A stretch of 64,000 nucleotides of DNA. It comes from a virus. This document shows, piece after piece, positions 6,879 through 14,583 of this stretch; position 1 is the first letter of the stretch, and each line of letters opens with the position of its first letter. The notes under the pieces are model-generated. The model did not search any database. It saw nothing but the letters and a program-made list of their open reading frames with translations, and was not told the DNA's origin. A program made the translations under genes and the position numbers. The stretch is from positions 62,001-126,000 of IMG/VR virus record IMGVR_UViG_3300044629_000431, one strand, 5' to 3'.

Positions 6879-6886
6879 TATTTATT
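6879..6886 (-). promoter_or_regulatory. Late-type promoter of cp12
   Basis: AATAAATATATC, 21 bases before the CP12 ATG, a few bases after the TAA of the upstream gene. Confidence 0.5.
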
Positions 6887-6888
6887 TT

Positions 6889-7095
6889 TTATTCGCTTAA
6901 AGAAGAACCTCTCCAGTTCTTAGGAGGGGGAGGATCACACTTACCTTCAAGTGAGCGAACCATTAGTTCGGTGAACTTTTCCATTTTTTCCGCAGAAACT
7001 GTTTGTGGAGCATATGTAATTGCGTCTTTAAGTGCCACAAGTTCATCCCATTCTTCTTTTGTAAGAACTTCTGTGCCAGTTTTTGCGAGAGTCAT
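6889..7095 (-). CDS. Hypothetical protein, 68 aa
   Basis: MTLAKTGTEVLTKEEWDELV start; helical, ends with a Pro-rich stretch (CDPPPPKNWRG). Lies directly upstream of cp12 and probably shares its transcript. Its first codons happen to contain AAACTGGCACA, but no -10 follows at the right spacing. Confidence 0.65.
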   Translation of the reverse strand: MTLAKTGTEVLTKEEWDELVALKDAITYAPQTVSAEKMEKFTELMVRSLEGKCDPPPPKNWRGSSLSE

Positions 7096-7179
7096 AAGTT
7101 TCTTGCGGTGTTTCTCAATATTAGCATTTCAATACAATACTATCTAGAAACTTAATGTTTTCTTTGGGATCAAGTCATA

Positions 7180-7530
7180 TTACTTAATGAAATTGTCAAG
7201 TCTATCAAGATCGTTTAGTAGTTCTTTTTCTTTCTTTTTATCGTGATAATAAGACCACAAGGCATTATGAACATCCATAAGTTCAGTCACCCAGAAACCA
7301 GTAGGATAAACTCCTAGTGCATCTTGAAGACCACGATGACTCGTTCCTTCACTTTCCGCCTTACACATAATATAGCATATTGCTTGGAGCATATCAAGTT
7401 TATCAGACTCGGAAAGCATAAAATACTTTCCCACTGCCCTTTCTAGACTTTCTTGGTGAGACTTCTGCATTTCTTTGAATGAATCAGAGTTCCACCAGTC
7501 TTCAAATGCGTTTTTTCTTTCTTCAGTCAT
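7180..7530 (-). CDS. Hypothetical protein, 116 aa
   Basis: ATG at 7530 (MTEERKNAFEDWWNSDSFKE) overlaps the upstream gene by 8 bases; a longer frame would overlap by 44. Helical, with Trp-rich start and charged C-terminus (YYHDKKKEKELLNDLDRLD). The bases between this gene and 7095 hold no recognisable signal. Confidence 0.65.
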   Translation of the reverse strand: MTEERKNAFEDWWNSDSFKEMQKSHQESLERAVGKYFMLSESDKLDMLQAICYIMCKAESEGTSHRGLQDALGVYPTGFWVTELMDVHNALWSYYHDKKKEKELLNDLDRLDNFIK

Positions 7531-7753
7531 CTTTTCCAAAGATAGTTCCAAAAAAACCAGAGTCACCTGGTTTACGGTTTTCCAGTTTATCTAGCAAACT
7601 ATCAGTTGTTTGCAATGACTCAATTCGGGTAATAAGGTCTGCTATTACTGAACAAACCATCGGGCGTTCTTGACGTGCTGCATATGCTAGTGCATTACGC
7701 AGTGCTCCTTCTGCTTCTTTCAGCGATTCTTCAACAGATTGTGATAGTGCCAT
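7523..7753 (-). CDS. Hypothetical helical protein, 76 aa
   Basis: MALSQSVEESLKEAEGALRN start; one long helical region then GDSGFFGTIFGKDD. Start overlaps the upstream stop (TAATG-type, position 7753). Confidence 0.65.
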   Translation of the reverse strand: MALSQSVEESLKEAEGALRNALAYAARQERPMVCSVIADLITRIESLQTTDSLLDKLENRKPGDSGFFGTIFGKDD

Positions 7754-7947
7754 TAAAATTCACTCCGTCGTCTTGGTGTAAAAGGTTTATCATTCCATTT
7801 GCAATAATCTGGAAGTTCTGATTTTTGATCCTCAAAGTATTGGCAAAGTTGAGCAACATCTGGGGGATATTTTGGTCTCATATATTCACTTTTAATATTA
7901 TCAATATGGCAAAAAAGATTGTATCCACATATAAGAGCACCAATCAT
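7753..7947 (-). CDS. Hypothetical protein, 64 aa
   Basis: Starts MIGALICGYNLFCHIDNIKS, a weak hydrophobic N-terminus, then polar; four cysteines. Coupled to the gene ending at 7947 and to the one starting at 7753. Confidence 0.6.
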   Translation of the reverse strand: MIGALICGYNLFCHIDNIKSEYMRPKYPPDVAQLCQYFEDQKSELPDYCKWNDKPFTPRRRSEF

Positions 7948-8678
7948 TAGAATCTATACCTTTCAACGTGTTTTTTCAAAAGATAAGATCCATCACCCTG
8001 ATCTACCCATTCAATAACATCATTTTCCTTCAAATTTGCTGCTTCTAGCAGATCATCAGGGAATGTTATACAGTATTCATCTTTATCAGTGTCTTCATCT
8101 CTGACTTCTTCAACGGGCAGAACCCACGTCTTTTTCTTTTCTGGAGGAATCCAAAAACCATCATCAGTCATCGTCCAACCAGCGGCAATTGCCTCACTGT
8201 ATGATAGAGTTTTACCTTTTTCCTCATCAATAGGACCTGACTTTTTATTTTGTTTTGCTTCATATTCATCAACAATTTTTTGGTAGTATTGTTGAGTCCA
8301 ACCATCATTCCAAGCAGAGTTTGCTTCAATCTTTGCTTTTGTATACTCCAGACTACTTACTGTTGAACCAGTATGTTGTTCTGGAAGAGGACACTCAAAG
8401 TCATCATAACCCTCATAATACTTCTTTTCTGCAATTGCTGCTTCAAAAAGTTCTTTATCTTTTACAGGACGATGACCACTCAACAGTTCCAAAAGTCCAG
8501 AAGCACGACTCAAACGATCCTTATGATAATAATAATCTTCACGAACTACTTCACGAATCGCAGAATAGATTTCATGCGGTGAAGCATCCCCGTCTATTGC
8601 ATCATGAACCCATTCTTGCAACTTTTCGAGTGAATAGTCTTTATAATCAAAGTTAGCATTATTTGGATTGGAGGTCAT
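7947..8678 (-). CDS. AbrB-like C-terminal domain protein, 243 aa
   Basis: Residues about 1-190 are acidic and helical without a recognised family. The last 45 residues, CITFPDDLLEAANLKENDV then IEWVDQGDGSYLLKKH, match the swapped-hairpin AbrB/MazE pattern (I-x-hPxxLhxxhxhxxGDxh). This suggests a DNA-binding or regulatory end. Overlaps the upstream 56-aa gene by 20 bases. The domain call rests on pattern alone. Confidence 0.65.
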   Translation of the reverse strand: MTSNPNNANFDYKDYSLEKLQEWVHDAIDGDASPHEIYSAIREVVREDYYYHKDRLSRASGLLELLSGHRPVKDKELFEAAIAEKKYYEGYDDFECPLPEQHTGSTVSSLEYTKAKIEANSAWNDGWTQQYYQKIVDEYEAKQNKKSGPIDEEKGKTLSYSEAIAAGWTMTDDGFWIPPEKKKTWVLPVEEVRDEDTDKDEYCITFPDDLLEAANLKENDVIEWVDQGDGSYLLKKHVERYRF

Positions 8679-8829
8679 TGATGTAGTCTTTGATTGCTTG
8701 TTCCATAATAACCTGGATTTCTTTGCTTGTCAACCCATTTAACCATTTCCAATTTGGGTCTTGTGGGTCCCAATCCATTGAGAAAGACCCATCTTCATTT
8801 TGTGTTATCTTAAGACTATCAACATTCAT
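8659..8829 (-). CDS. Small hypothetical protein, 56 aa
   Basis: MNVDSLKITQNEDGSFSMDW start followed by DPQDPNWKWLNGLT and a helix. Overlaps neighbours by 11 and 20 bases. The DPxDPxWxWLN segment is distinctive, and I have not placed it in a family. Confidence 0.65.
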   Translation of the reverse strand: MNVDSLKITQNEDGSFSMDWDPQDPNWKWLNGLTSKEIQVIMEQAIKDYINDLQSK

Positions 8830-9004
8830 CGCAGTCAGTGTCCTTGTGTTTCTTACGAATCTTTTTAAGTTGTTTCAGTTCTTCCTTGATCATTTTATAT
8901 GCTTCATCGCTACCAATTTTATCACCCATCTCAAGAGCAATAATAATATCTACTCGGGTTCCAAAATGTGCGAGTGCTTTTTCAAAGCAGTCTAAGTCAT
9001 ACAT
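8819..9004 (-). CDS. Small helical protein, 61 aa
   Basis: MYDLDCFEKALAHFGTRVDI start at 9004 overlaps the upstream stop by 8 bases. C-terminal Lys-rich helix then DTDCDEC; three cysteines. Function unknown. Confidence 0.6.
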   Translation of the reverse strand: MYDLDCFEKALAHFGTRVDIIIALEMGDKIGSDEAYKMIKEELKQLKKIRKKHKDTDCDEC

Positions 9005-9233
9005 CTTGTTCAGACCAAAAACGTTCGGCAAGAATATCTATGCGAGCGTCCAAAGAATTTTCCACACGATAGAGTTCATTTGTCGTTTCAACGTTCTCTT
9101 CTTCCAGACGCTTTACATCAAGAAGAAGAGCGTTATACTTTTCTTCAAGAGCAGAAAGTCTTTCATACAGTTCATCCATAGGAGTCTCTTGTTTCAGACC
9201 CCACTTTCTATGAAACCAATACTGTTCACTCAT
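8997..9233 (-). CDS. Coiled-coil protein, 78 aa
   Basis: MSEQYWFHRKWGLKQETPMD start, then a continuous heptad-like helix (LYERLSALEEKYNALLLDVK onwards). Likely oligomeric. Coupled to the upstream gene by ATGA. Confidence 0.65.
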   Translation of the reverse strand: MSEQYWFHRKWGLKQETPMDELYERLSALEEKYNALLLDVKRLEEENVETTNELYRVENSLDARIDILAERFWSEQDV

Positions 9234-9394
9234 AATACACCAACCTCTTTCAAATAGTTTCTATACCTCATAAAACGATTCCAGTTTGGTTGTCCTGGAA
9301 CATTTAACTGATAACATATTTCACAATAACACAACCACTCATACCAAGGAGTGGTAGGATCTAATACGTGATATGGATAATCAGAGTTTTCCAC
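9230..9394 (-). CDS. Small Cys/Trp-rich protein, 54 aa, GTG start
   Basis: GTG at 9394 opens ENSDYPYHVLDPTTPWYEW, then LCYCEICYQL with a C-x-C-x2-C cluster and GQPNWNRFMRYRNYLK. Overlaps the upstream gene by 14 bases and ends ATGA-coupled to the next. May bind zinc. Confidence 0.6.
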   Translation of the reverse strand: MENSDYPYHVLDPTTPWYEWLCYCEICYQLNVPGQPNWNRFMRYRNYLKEVGVL

Positions 9395-9587
9395 CTACTT
9401 CAGACTCATAAGTTTTGGATTCAGCGAAACCTTCCTGCCGTCCTTTAAGATAAAAATGTGTCGCTGAGATACACTGCTGTTCAGTGAGAGACGTGATAAG
9501 TCCGTTGCCATCCTTATCAGTGGAATACCAGAGTCCATACTTTTTTTGCTCAACGTAGAAAACATCATCAATTAGTTTCTTTTCCAT
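9381..9587 (-). CDS. Hypothetical protein, 68 aa
   Basis: MEKKLIDDVFYVEQKKYGLW start; a beta-rich front (YSTDKDGNGLI) and a helical EQQCISATHFYLKGRQEGF part. 20-base overlap with the upstream 51-aa gene. Confidence 0.6.
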   Translation of the reverse strand: MEKKLIDDVFYVEQKKYGLWYSTDKDGNGLITSLTEQQCISATHFYLKGRQEGFAESKTYESEVGGKL

Positions 9588-9723
9588 GCTTTATCTCAGG
9601 ATGAGGAGCGTAAAGAGGACCATCATAGTCCTTATGAATTTCTTTGAGTGCTTTAATCACTTCAGGAGTTTCTTCCCAACTCCATTCGTTTCCATTTTTA
9701 TCAGTAAAGGTGCGTGCTGTCAT
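9568..9723 (-). CDS. Small hypothetical protein, 51 aa
   Basis: MTARTFTDKNGNEWSWEETP start. The K-N-G-N-x-W-x-W-E-E-T-P motif is shared in part with 19497-19667 (MEETPEVKWN) and recurs in T4-like cyanophages as I recall them. Function unknown. Confidence 0.65.
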   Translation of the reverse strand: MTARTFTDKNGNEWSWEETPEVIKALKEIHKDYDGPLYAPHPEIKHGKETN

Positions 9724-9724
9724 T

Positions 9725-9898
9725 TCACTCCTCAAATTTGTAACTTAGTTTGATGTCTTTCTTTTTTAGTTTGTAGCGATCAATGTGCTTTTGGCGGTTG
9801 TGTTCACTATCGAAGTAACACTTACGAGTTTCATTTCCATCTTTGTAAACCAACTTCCAGGGAAACTGGTCAAAAGGAAATTCTTCGGTGTAGTCCAT
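9725..9898 (-). CDS. Small basic protein, 57 aa
   Basis: MDYTEEFPFDQFPWKLVYKD start, then a basic helix (HNRQKHIDRYKLKKKDIKL). Could bind nucleic acid; not recognised. TGATG coupling at 9898. Confidence 0.65.
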   Translation of the reverse strand: MDYTEEFPFDQFPWKLVYKDGNETRKCYFDSEHNRQKHIDRYKLKKKDIKLSYKFEE

Positions 9899-10059
9899 CA
9901 GGTAGGTTGTTCAACACGTTGAGTATACACGGAATCAAACAGTTCGTCAAGTATCTCACCACACTCGTGATACTCTTTGCTATCAAGGATGGTTTTCTCA
10001 AACTGATAGCGACGCACAGCAGTAAAGATGAGTTTATATTGTTCAGAGGTAAAGTTCAT
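9898..10059 (-). CDS. Small hypothetical protein, 53 aa
   Basis: MNFTSEQYKLIFTAVRRYQF start, ends ELFDSVYTQRVEQPT. Helical and soluble; a pattern familiar from T4-like cyanophage small ORFs. Coupled at both ends. Confidence 0.65.
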   Translation of the reverse strand: MNFTSEQYKLIFTAVRRYQFEKTILDSKEYHECGEILDELFDSVYTQRVEQPT

Positions 10060-10535
10060 CACATTTCTCCAAGTGTATGAATGACTGGTTTTTCGTGTGC
10101 TAGGATGCGGTAAAGGTCTTCATTCTGTGCTGCTGATATGGGAATGAACTCCGTCTTATCATCAAACTCATCATCACGAATTGCTTGGTTAATTACAATA
10201 GATCCTTCTTCTCCTGACCAAGAACGATGGTATGTTCTCTGAGGAATGACCAGAGCACCAGAGCTACGATTAAGATGAACGATGTGATAAGGATACCTCC
10301 ATTCAGGATTTACAAGTTCAAATGTACGAATGCCAGACAGAACACGATTGTGGTCAATCTGATGGTAATGAATGTAAAACTGCTTTGCTCCTACAATATC
10401 ATCAGGAGGAGAGATAGCAGGTCCTTCATGAACTACAAGGTCGGATGCGTTAGAACCTTCTACTGAAATATCGTAGAAGATGACTGACTGGGTTTCACGG
10501 AATACTCTATGCTTCTTAAAAGTTACTTCGCTCAT
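10059..10535 (-). CDS. Possible cupin-fold protein, 158 aa
   Basis: The central part, FYIHYHQIDHNRVLSGIR followed by ALVIPQRTYHRSWSGEEGSI, resembles a beta-barrel with paired His/Glu like small cupins or sugar 3,4-ketoisomerase folds. Metal ligands cannot be assigned with certainty. ATG overlaps the upstream stop at 10535. Confidence 0.6.
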   Translation of the reverse strand: MSEVTFKKHRVFRETQSVIFYDISVEGSNASDLVVHEGPAISPPDDIVGAKQFYIHYHQIDHNRVLSGIRTFELVNPEWRYPYHIVHLNRSSGALVIPQRTYHRSWSGEEGSIVINQAIRDDEFDDKTEFIPISAAQNEDLYRILAHEKPVIHTLGEM

Positions 10536-10729
10536 TAGTCGTAGGTGTTTTGCTCCTGATTCAATCTATCTATGTGATGATAAATGGTTGCTTGTGAATA
10601 CTGAAATTCTTTAAACCTTTGAGGTTTATTCTTCTGCATCTTGGTCAGCATATTGATCCATTGATAGCGACTATCCACTACCCAACCATAACGACGCTCA
10701 TCATGCATCAAATCAAAAATTGAGATCAT
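10535..10729 (-). CDS. Hypothetical protein, 64 aa
   Basis: MISIFDLMHDERRYGWVVDS start; basic, helical. ATGA-coupled to the upstream 63-aa gene. No motif. Confidence 0.6.
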   Translation of the reverse strand: MISIFDLMHDERRYGWVVDSRYQWINMLTKMQKNKPQRFKEFQYSQATIYHHIDRLNQEQNTYD

Positions 10730-10917
10730 TTGAACCCCTTGCTTTTCTTTTTGTCCAAAACCTCAATATGACTCAAAAAGTGTCCGCCATTTTGAAACCA
10801 AGTGAGTTGAACATCTTCATAGTTATCGAAGATAATCTCTTTACCATCTTCAAAAACAACCTTATAATCATGACGATCATAAGGTTTATCACAAGTTTGT
10901 TTAAACGTTTGAGTCAT
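10726..10917 (-). CDS. Hypothetical protein, 63 aa
   Basis: MTQTFKQTCDKPYDRHDYKV start; beta-rich (VVFEDGKEIIFDNYEDVQLTW) with a basic tail KKKSKGFK. Coupled on both sides. Confidence 0.6.
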   Translation of the reverse strand: MTQTFKQTCDKPYDRHDYKVVFEDGKEIIFDNYEDVQLTWFQNGGHFLSHIEVLDKKKSKGFK

Positions 10918-11099
10918 TTTAGGTATTGTGGTTTTTCTGTGTCAAACTGTGTCCACCTTGCTATTTTAAGGCACATCAGCAAAGTTTGGTGTTCACGGTT
11001 ATACAGTTCCCAATCTTGTTTGAGTTTCGCAGCATATCTACGACGATAGGCACAAGACCAAACATTAAAAAAGATTTTATCCTTTTCACTCAAGGACAT
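10914..11099 (-). CDS. Small basic helical protein, 61 aa
   Basis: MSLSEKDKIFFNVWSCAYRR start at 11099, inside the last codons of the upstream gene; a longer frame would overlap more. Very basic helix YRRRYAAKLKQDW. Unknown. Confidence 0.55.
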   Translation of the reverse strand: MSLSEKDKIFFNVWSCAYRRRYAAKLKQDWELYNREHQTLLMCLKIARWTQFDTEKPQYLK

Positions 11100-11269
11100 A
11101 TCTGTTCTCCGTATACCCAACCAGTATCAGTTTTAATAAGTTCCCAATAAGAATCCCCATCAAGTCTCCTGAAGAGATAACGTGTCCCATCCTCACGCTC
11201 ACACATAAAATCACACTTGTGGGGAGAATACAAGCGAACCTCAAGTACTTTGTCGTTTTTGTTGTGCAT
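11090..11269 (-). CDS. Small hypothetical protein, 59 aa
   Basis: MHNKNDKVLEVRLYSPHKCD start; beta-rich with a CDFMCEREDGTRYLFRRLDG segment. Overlaps its upstream neighbour by 29 bases, an unusually large overlap for this region. Confidence 0.55.
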   Translation of the reverse strand: MHNKNDKVLEVRLYSPHKCDFMCEREDGTRYLFRRLDGDSYWELIKTDTGWVYGEQICP

Positions 11270-11381
11270 AGGTAATTACATACTTTTTGTGTTCGGTATG
11301 AAGGTCAGAACAAATATAGTGTTCCAACTTTCCACCAAGTTCTTCTGCGATTTTTTCTAATTGTTTTTCAATTTCAGTCAT
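11241..11381 (-). CDS. Small hypothetical protein, 46 aa
   Basis: MTEIEKQLEKIAEELGGKLE start, helix then beta part HYICSDLHTEHKKYVITYAQ. ATGA coupling to the upstream 116-aa gene supports it. Confidence 0.55.
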   Translation of the reverse strand: MTEIEKQLEKIAEELGGKLEHYICSDLHTEHKKYVITYAQQKRQST

Positions 11382-11728
11382 TGTTCATCATCCCAAGGTG
11401 CTTTACGATTCATAATCTCTTTAATTCGTTCTACCACAGCAGGGTCTTGTGGTTCATTGATTCGTCGCACAAGTTCATCATAATCCTCTACCGATAGAGT
11501 AATCTTTGGTAGTTCTTGTGCTAACCTCAACTTACGTTCTGGACTGATAGTTAGGTTGTATGGGTCATCATAAGGAAAGATATACTCTCGATACCAACCT
11601 ATACTCAAACTCTCCCAGAACTCACCATATCCCCATTCATCACCGTCATTATAACAGTCAAGAATATACAAGACATTACGAAATCCATCAAGGAAGAGTT
11701 CCCATTTTGTTGGGTTTTCAAATCTCAC
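11378..11728 (-). CDS. Hypothetical acidic protein, 116 aa
   Basis: MRFENPTKWELFLDGFRNVL start; aromatic-rich first half (YNDGDEWGYGEFWESL). The last 45 residues (ITLSVEDYDELVRRINEPQD then MNRKAPWDD) recall short DUF1778-like or phage regulatory tails. ATGA-coupled. Confidence 0.65.
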   Translation of the reverse strand: MRFENPTKWELFLDGFRNVLYILDCYNDGDEWGYGEFWESLSIGWYREYIFPYDDPYNLTISPERKLRLAQELPKITLSVEDYDELVRRINEPQDPAVVERIKEIMNRKAPWDDEQ

Positions 11729-11919
11729 GGCGTTTCATCGCTCCAGTAGTATCTCAGTTTATCACCATCGGCGTGAATATTCAAGTGGTAAATCTTTTTG
11801 TCTTGTGTGTAAATGCCCACCCACAGACTCCGTTCGTTCATACTTTCCAAGTGAAACATTTCCACCTCTTCCAGCACAATTTCGTCAGGATTTTCTTCCC
11901 ATCTTACTAGTTTAGTCAT
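11725..11919 (-). CDS. Hypothetical beta-rich protein, 64 aa
   Basis: MTKLVRWEENPDEIVLEEVE start at 11919, 8-base overlap with the upstream gene. Pattern of short strands (LWVGIYTQDKKIYHLNIHAD). No family recognised. Confidence 0.6.
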   Translation of the reverse strand: MTKLVRWEENPDEIVLEEVEMFHLESMNERSLWVGIYTQDKKIYHLNIHADGDKLRYYWSDETP

Positions 11920-12067
11920 CGTATTCAAGGTAAAAACTATCTTTTTCTAGGAAATGAATCTTATCGTGGATTGCTTGAAGTGCCGTCTGTTTGATTGCCC
12001 ATAAGTCATCATCATCGTCAACCAAAATATTCACTTTGGTTGTTACATTCACTCGGAGCGACTTCAT
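11912..12067 (-). CDS. Small hypothetical protein, 51 aa
   Basis: MKSLRVNVTTKVNILVDDDD start, then a helix and acidic end YLEYDD. ATGA overlap with the upstream Cys-rich gene. Confidence 0.6.
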   Translation of the reverse strand: MKSLRVNVTTKVNILVDDDDDLWAIKQTALQAIHDKIHFLEKDSFYLEYDD

Positions 12068-12279
12068 TTTGCCTCCCAGAACCTACCATCAGGACCACAA
12101 GAATAATCAAGTTCTTTCCAACGACTTGACCTCAGCATATCACAAAATCTTTTATCATATCCAGTTACAGGATTTGTGGTAGTGTTTGGTGAGGCACAAG
12201 TATCGTGTCGGAATCCCATTCCAAATAAATGAGTCAACCAATCCTTACGATAATACTTACAATCTTTACACAGTTTCAT
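12064..12279 (-). CDS. Cys-rich putative metal-binding protein, 71 aa
   Basis: Cysteines at residues 4, 7, 28, 46 and 61 (CKDC, DTC, RFC, SCGPDGRFWEAK). The spacing fits a zinc ribbon or a degenerate HiPIP-like cluster; the terminal CGxxGRFWE is common in small phage zinc proteins. 14-base overlap with the upstream gene. Confidence 0.65.
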   Translation of the reverse strand: MKLCKDCKYYRKDWLTHLFGMGFRHDTCASPNTTTNPVTGYDKRFCDMLRSSRWKELDYSCGPDGRFWEAK

Positions 12280-12877
12280 TGTTCTTTCTCACTCGTTCAA
12301 GAAACTCATCACTCTGTTGATACAATCGTGCAATCAAATCTTTGATGTCATCAATCGCAATCACATTATACTCCACATTCATATTTTCGCAAATGAGAGC
12401 ATCAATCATACATTCCAGTGTGAGTGCTTGCATATGTTCTGGTGTAATTGGTGTCCCATGAGGAAGACCAGAACATTCTTCATTATAGAAGTGATTATAG
12501 CGTCGCAGAACAGTATCACTTCGTTCTTTGCGTTCCCATTCTTCCTTCTCAATCTCCGCAAGTTGTTTTAGATCATCACCATTCTCTTTGTAGAGTTTAT
12601 CAACAGCATCAAGTGCTTTACGCTCTGCTTCACGACGCTCTGCCTCCTCAAACATTGCATCAGGATATGGTTCCTGATTATTCATAAGTTCCACAATCTT
12701 ATTGTAATCGTGTGTGGATACTTTTGCATTGATGGGTTGCTTACTCATAAGTTTCCGGAGTTGTTCTCTACCGTATTCAGTCAATTCGTGCTTTTTGTTG
12801 CGGAGTTCTTCTATTTCTTCTTGGGTGAGATTGACCCACACCATATCATCAGGCACAGGGAGATTATGTTCAGTCAT
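12266..12877 (-). CDS. Hypothetical charged helical protein, 203 aa
   Basis: MTEHNLPVPDDMVWVNLTQE start at 12877; MTE is a recurrent N-terminus in this cluster, and the alternative ATG at 12889 overlaps the upstream gene more. Long Glu/Lys-rich helices (residues 70-130), likely coiled coil. Role unknown. Confidence 0.65.
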   Translation of the reverse strand: MTEHNLPVPDDMVWVNLTQEEIEELRNKKHELTEYGREQLRKLMSKQPINAKVSTHDYNKIVELMNNQEPYPDAMFEEAERREAERKALDAVDKLYKENGDDLKQLAEIEKEEWERKERSDTVLRRYNHFYNEECSGLPHGTPITPEHMQALTLECMIDALICENMNVEYNVIAIDDIKDLIARLYQQSDEFLERVRKNNETV

Positions 12878-13067
12878 CACACTTCTCATAAGGTTGCAAT
12901 TTTACCCAGTATAGATGACCACCCATATCTTTGTAAAGGAACTTGGATGGATTATCACCACCTTGAGGAAGTTCTGCCAGTTCACCTCTTTGAATGGCAT
13001 CAAGTTCTTTTTGAGATGGTTCTACTGATTTACTCCATCTTCTCATAGGTTTGAACACAATACTCAT
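12870..13067 (-). CDS. Hypothetical protein, 65 aa
   Basis: MSIVFKPMRRWSKSVEPSQK start, then GGDNPSKFLYKDMGGHLYW. ATGA-coupled to the upstream gene. No motif. Confidence 0.6.
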   Translation of the reverse strand: MSIVFKPMRRWSKSVEPSQKELDAIQRGELAELPQGGDNPSKFLYKDMGGHLYWVKLQPYEKCDD

Positions 13068-13678
13068 CGTAACATCTCCTTCATTTTACGCAAACAATCA
13101 TTAAATCCATCCACAAGTAATTCAGTATCTACATTTTGACTTCCTGCTGCTGATTGTTCTTTCGGCAACCATTCTGCAACTGCCTCTACAATATCACCAC
13201 AAGCATCTTCAGAAAACCCCCATTTGTCTTTTAAGATGTTCCAGAGTTTTTGAGATTGATATTTTTCCATCAACCTATTCACAACCTCATCGGTAATGTA
13301 TGAAGTAGGATTATCCTTCTCATCCCATTCTACTTCATCATACCAATCAGGTTCATCAACTACATCAAAGACACCATCTTTCTTTGCTTGTTTCATAACA
13401 TCACGAAGACCTTGTGCAACTTGTTCTGGTGTTTGTGGAGTTGGTTGATATTCAGTCATTGTCTTGGAGCATCTCCCAGTATTATAACCCGTCAAGAAGG
13501 CTGAATGCAACCACTTGGTCATCAAGTCCTTACGAGTATTCACATCCTCAACTTCACAATCACCAAAGAAGTGCTCACTACGAAGTGAAAAACCACCATA
13601 AAGGTCGTTAAACCATTCCTGAAATGCGACTTCGGCAGTGTCTTCCCACTCCCATTCTGATGTAGGATGTTTAGTCAT
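13064..13678 (-). CDS. Hypothetical 204-aa protein with possible internal start
   Basis: Two parts: residues 1-73 (MTKHPTSEWEWEDTAEV onwards) and a second part beginning MTEYQPTPQTPEQVAQ at 13460. A TATAATACTGG sits inside the coding sequence 21 bases before that internal ATG, the same spacing seen at real starts here. A shorter 131-aa product from the internal start is therefore likely. Helical and acidic; no family recognised. Confidence 0.65.
   Translation of the reverse strand: MTKHPTSEWEWEDTAEVAFQEWFNDLYGGFSLRSEHFFGDCEVEDVNTRKDLMTKWLHSAFLTGYNTGRCSKTMTEYQPTPQTPEQVAQGLRDVMKQAKKDGVFDVVDEPDWYDEVEWDEKDNPTSYITDEVVNRLMEKYQSQKLWNILKDKWGFSEDACGDIVEAVAEWLPKEQSAAGSQNVDTELLVDGFNDCLRKMKEMLR
13481..13486 (-). 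promoter_or_regulatory. Intragenic -10 element
   Basis: TATAATACTGG inside the 204-aa frame, 21 bases before an in-frame ATG at 13460. No -35 and no dyad box at the usual place. Confidence 0.4.
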
Positions 13679-13838
13679 TTTCCAAATACTCCTGATAAAT
13701 TGGTTGTAGAAACATATCTTTGATTTCTTCTACTGTCTTATTATGTTTTTTTGCGTCTGCTTCAAGAACTTCATCAGGCACCCAAGTTGCCGTCATTTCG
13801 TTAGAGTTTTTCCAGTCTTCAAAAGATAGTTTAGTCAT
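13671..13838 (-). CDS. Small hypothetical protein, 55 aa
   Basis: MTKLSFEDWKNSNEMTATWV start, then PDEVLEADAKKHNKTVEEIK, a helix-turn-helix-sized segment. Overlaps neighbours by 8 and 4 bases. Confidence 0.6.
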   Translation of the reverse strand: MTKLSFEDWKNSNEMTATWVPDEVLEADAKKHNKTVEEIKDMFLQPIYQEYLEND

Positions 13839-14020
13839 AGGTCTAATGGTTGTTGTGGGTCTTGATACCAGAACTCTTTATATGTGATCCACTTTTCTAC
13901 ATCAGTCTCCATCTGTGCCATCCAGTGAATACCATTTGCATCAATCGCATCAAGATAATGAATGCGTGTCTTCGGATCAATTGTACGGGTGATCGTTACG
14001 AATTTAACTCGTTCAGTCAT
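13835..14020 (-). CDS. Hypothetical beta-rich protein, 61 aa
   Basis: MTERVKFVTITRTIDPKTRI start at 14020, ATGA overlap with the upstream stop. Looks like a small beta sheet (HYLDAIDANGIHWMAQMETD). Unknown. Confidence 0.6.
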   Translation of the reverse strand: MTERVKFVTITRTIDPKTRIHYLDAIDANGIHWMAQMETDVEKWITYKEFWYQDPQQPLDL

Positions 14021-14583
14021 TTGTCTTTCCAAGTAAAGTCCAGAAGCAGTTTTGAAAAATATCTCACAATACGATTTGGTTTCTTTTCCAGATACACTTT
14101 GATGTTTGGTTTAATGTCCCAGTATCCTACCTCATTTGTACCAATTCTATACTCTGTGTTCCAAGATACAGTATTATTGGCAACAAGATAAGAACCGTCT
14201 GCTCCTACTGTAAGTGTGACTGGGAAACTACCATATTTTTTTGCGGATTCAAAGTTCTGAATAATACGATCAAACTTTTGATTATAACGATGCTCTTGAT
14301 AGTATTTGAGTTGTGCGAACTTGTACTCTACATCCTCAATCTGGTTATCAATCTTCTCTTCAAACTCTTGTGAGATTTCTTCTAATGACTTGCGTGGTAA
14401 TTGAAATGAACCTTTGATTTCAGGATGCTTATAAGGAATAGTGAAGTATTCCTTTGCGACTTCATATTGTTCATTATCTTCACCCATAGAAGCAATCAAA
14501 CCCATAGTATCAAAGACATTTTTTATATCTTTGATGGTTTTGAGTTTGCTTGTATCAAGTTTATGATTTAGTCGTTCATTCAT
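14017..14583 (-). CDS. Hypothetical protein, 188 aa
   Basis: MNERLNHKLDTSKLKTIKDI start; helical charged middle (EEISQEFEEKIDNQIEDVEY), C-terminal beta part. ATGA-coupled. No recognised family. Confidence 0.65.
   Translation of the reverse strand: MNERLNHKLDTSKLKTIKDIKNVFDTMGLIASMGEDNEQYEVAKEYFTIPYKHPEIKGSFQLPRKSLEEISQEFEEKIDNQIEDVEYKFAQLKYYQEHRYNQKFDRIIQNFESAKKYGSFPVTLTVGADGSYLVANNTVSWNTEYRIGTNEVGYWDIKPNIKVYLEKKPNRIVRYFSKLLLDFTWKDK

Noticed and set aside
7043-7093. Another AAAACTGGCACA at the start of the 68-aa gene
   Set aside because: No TATAAT at 28-30 bases downstream; the match encodes KTG and is probably coincidental.
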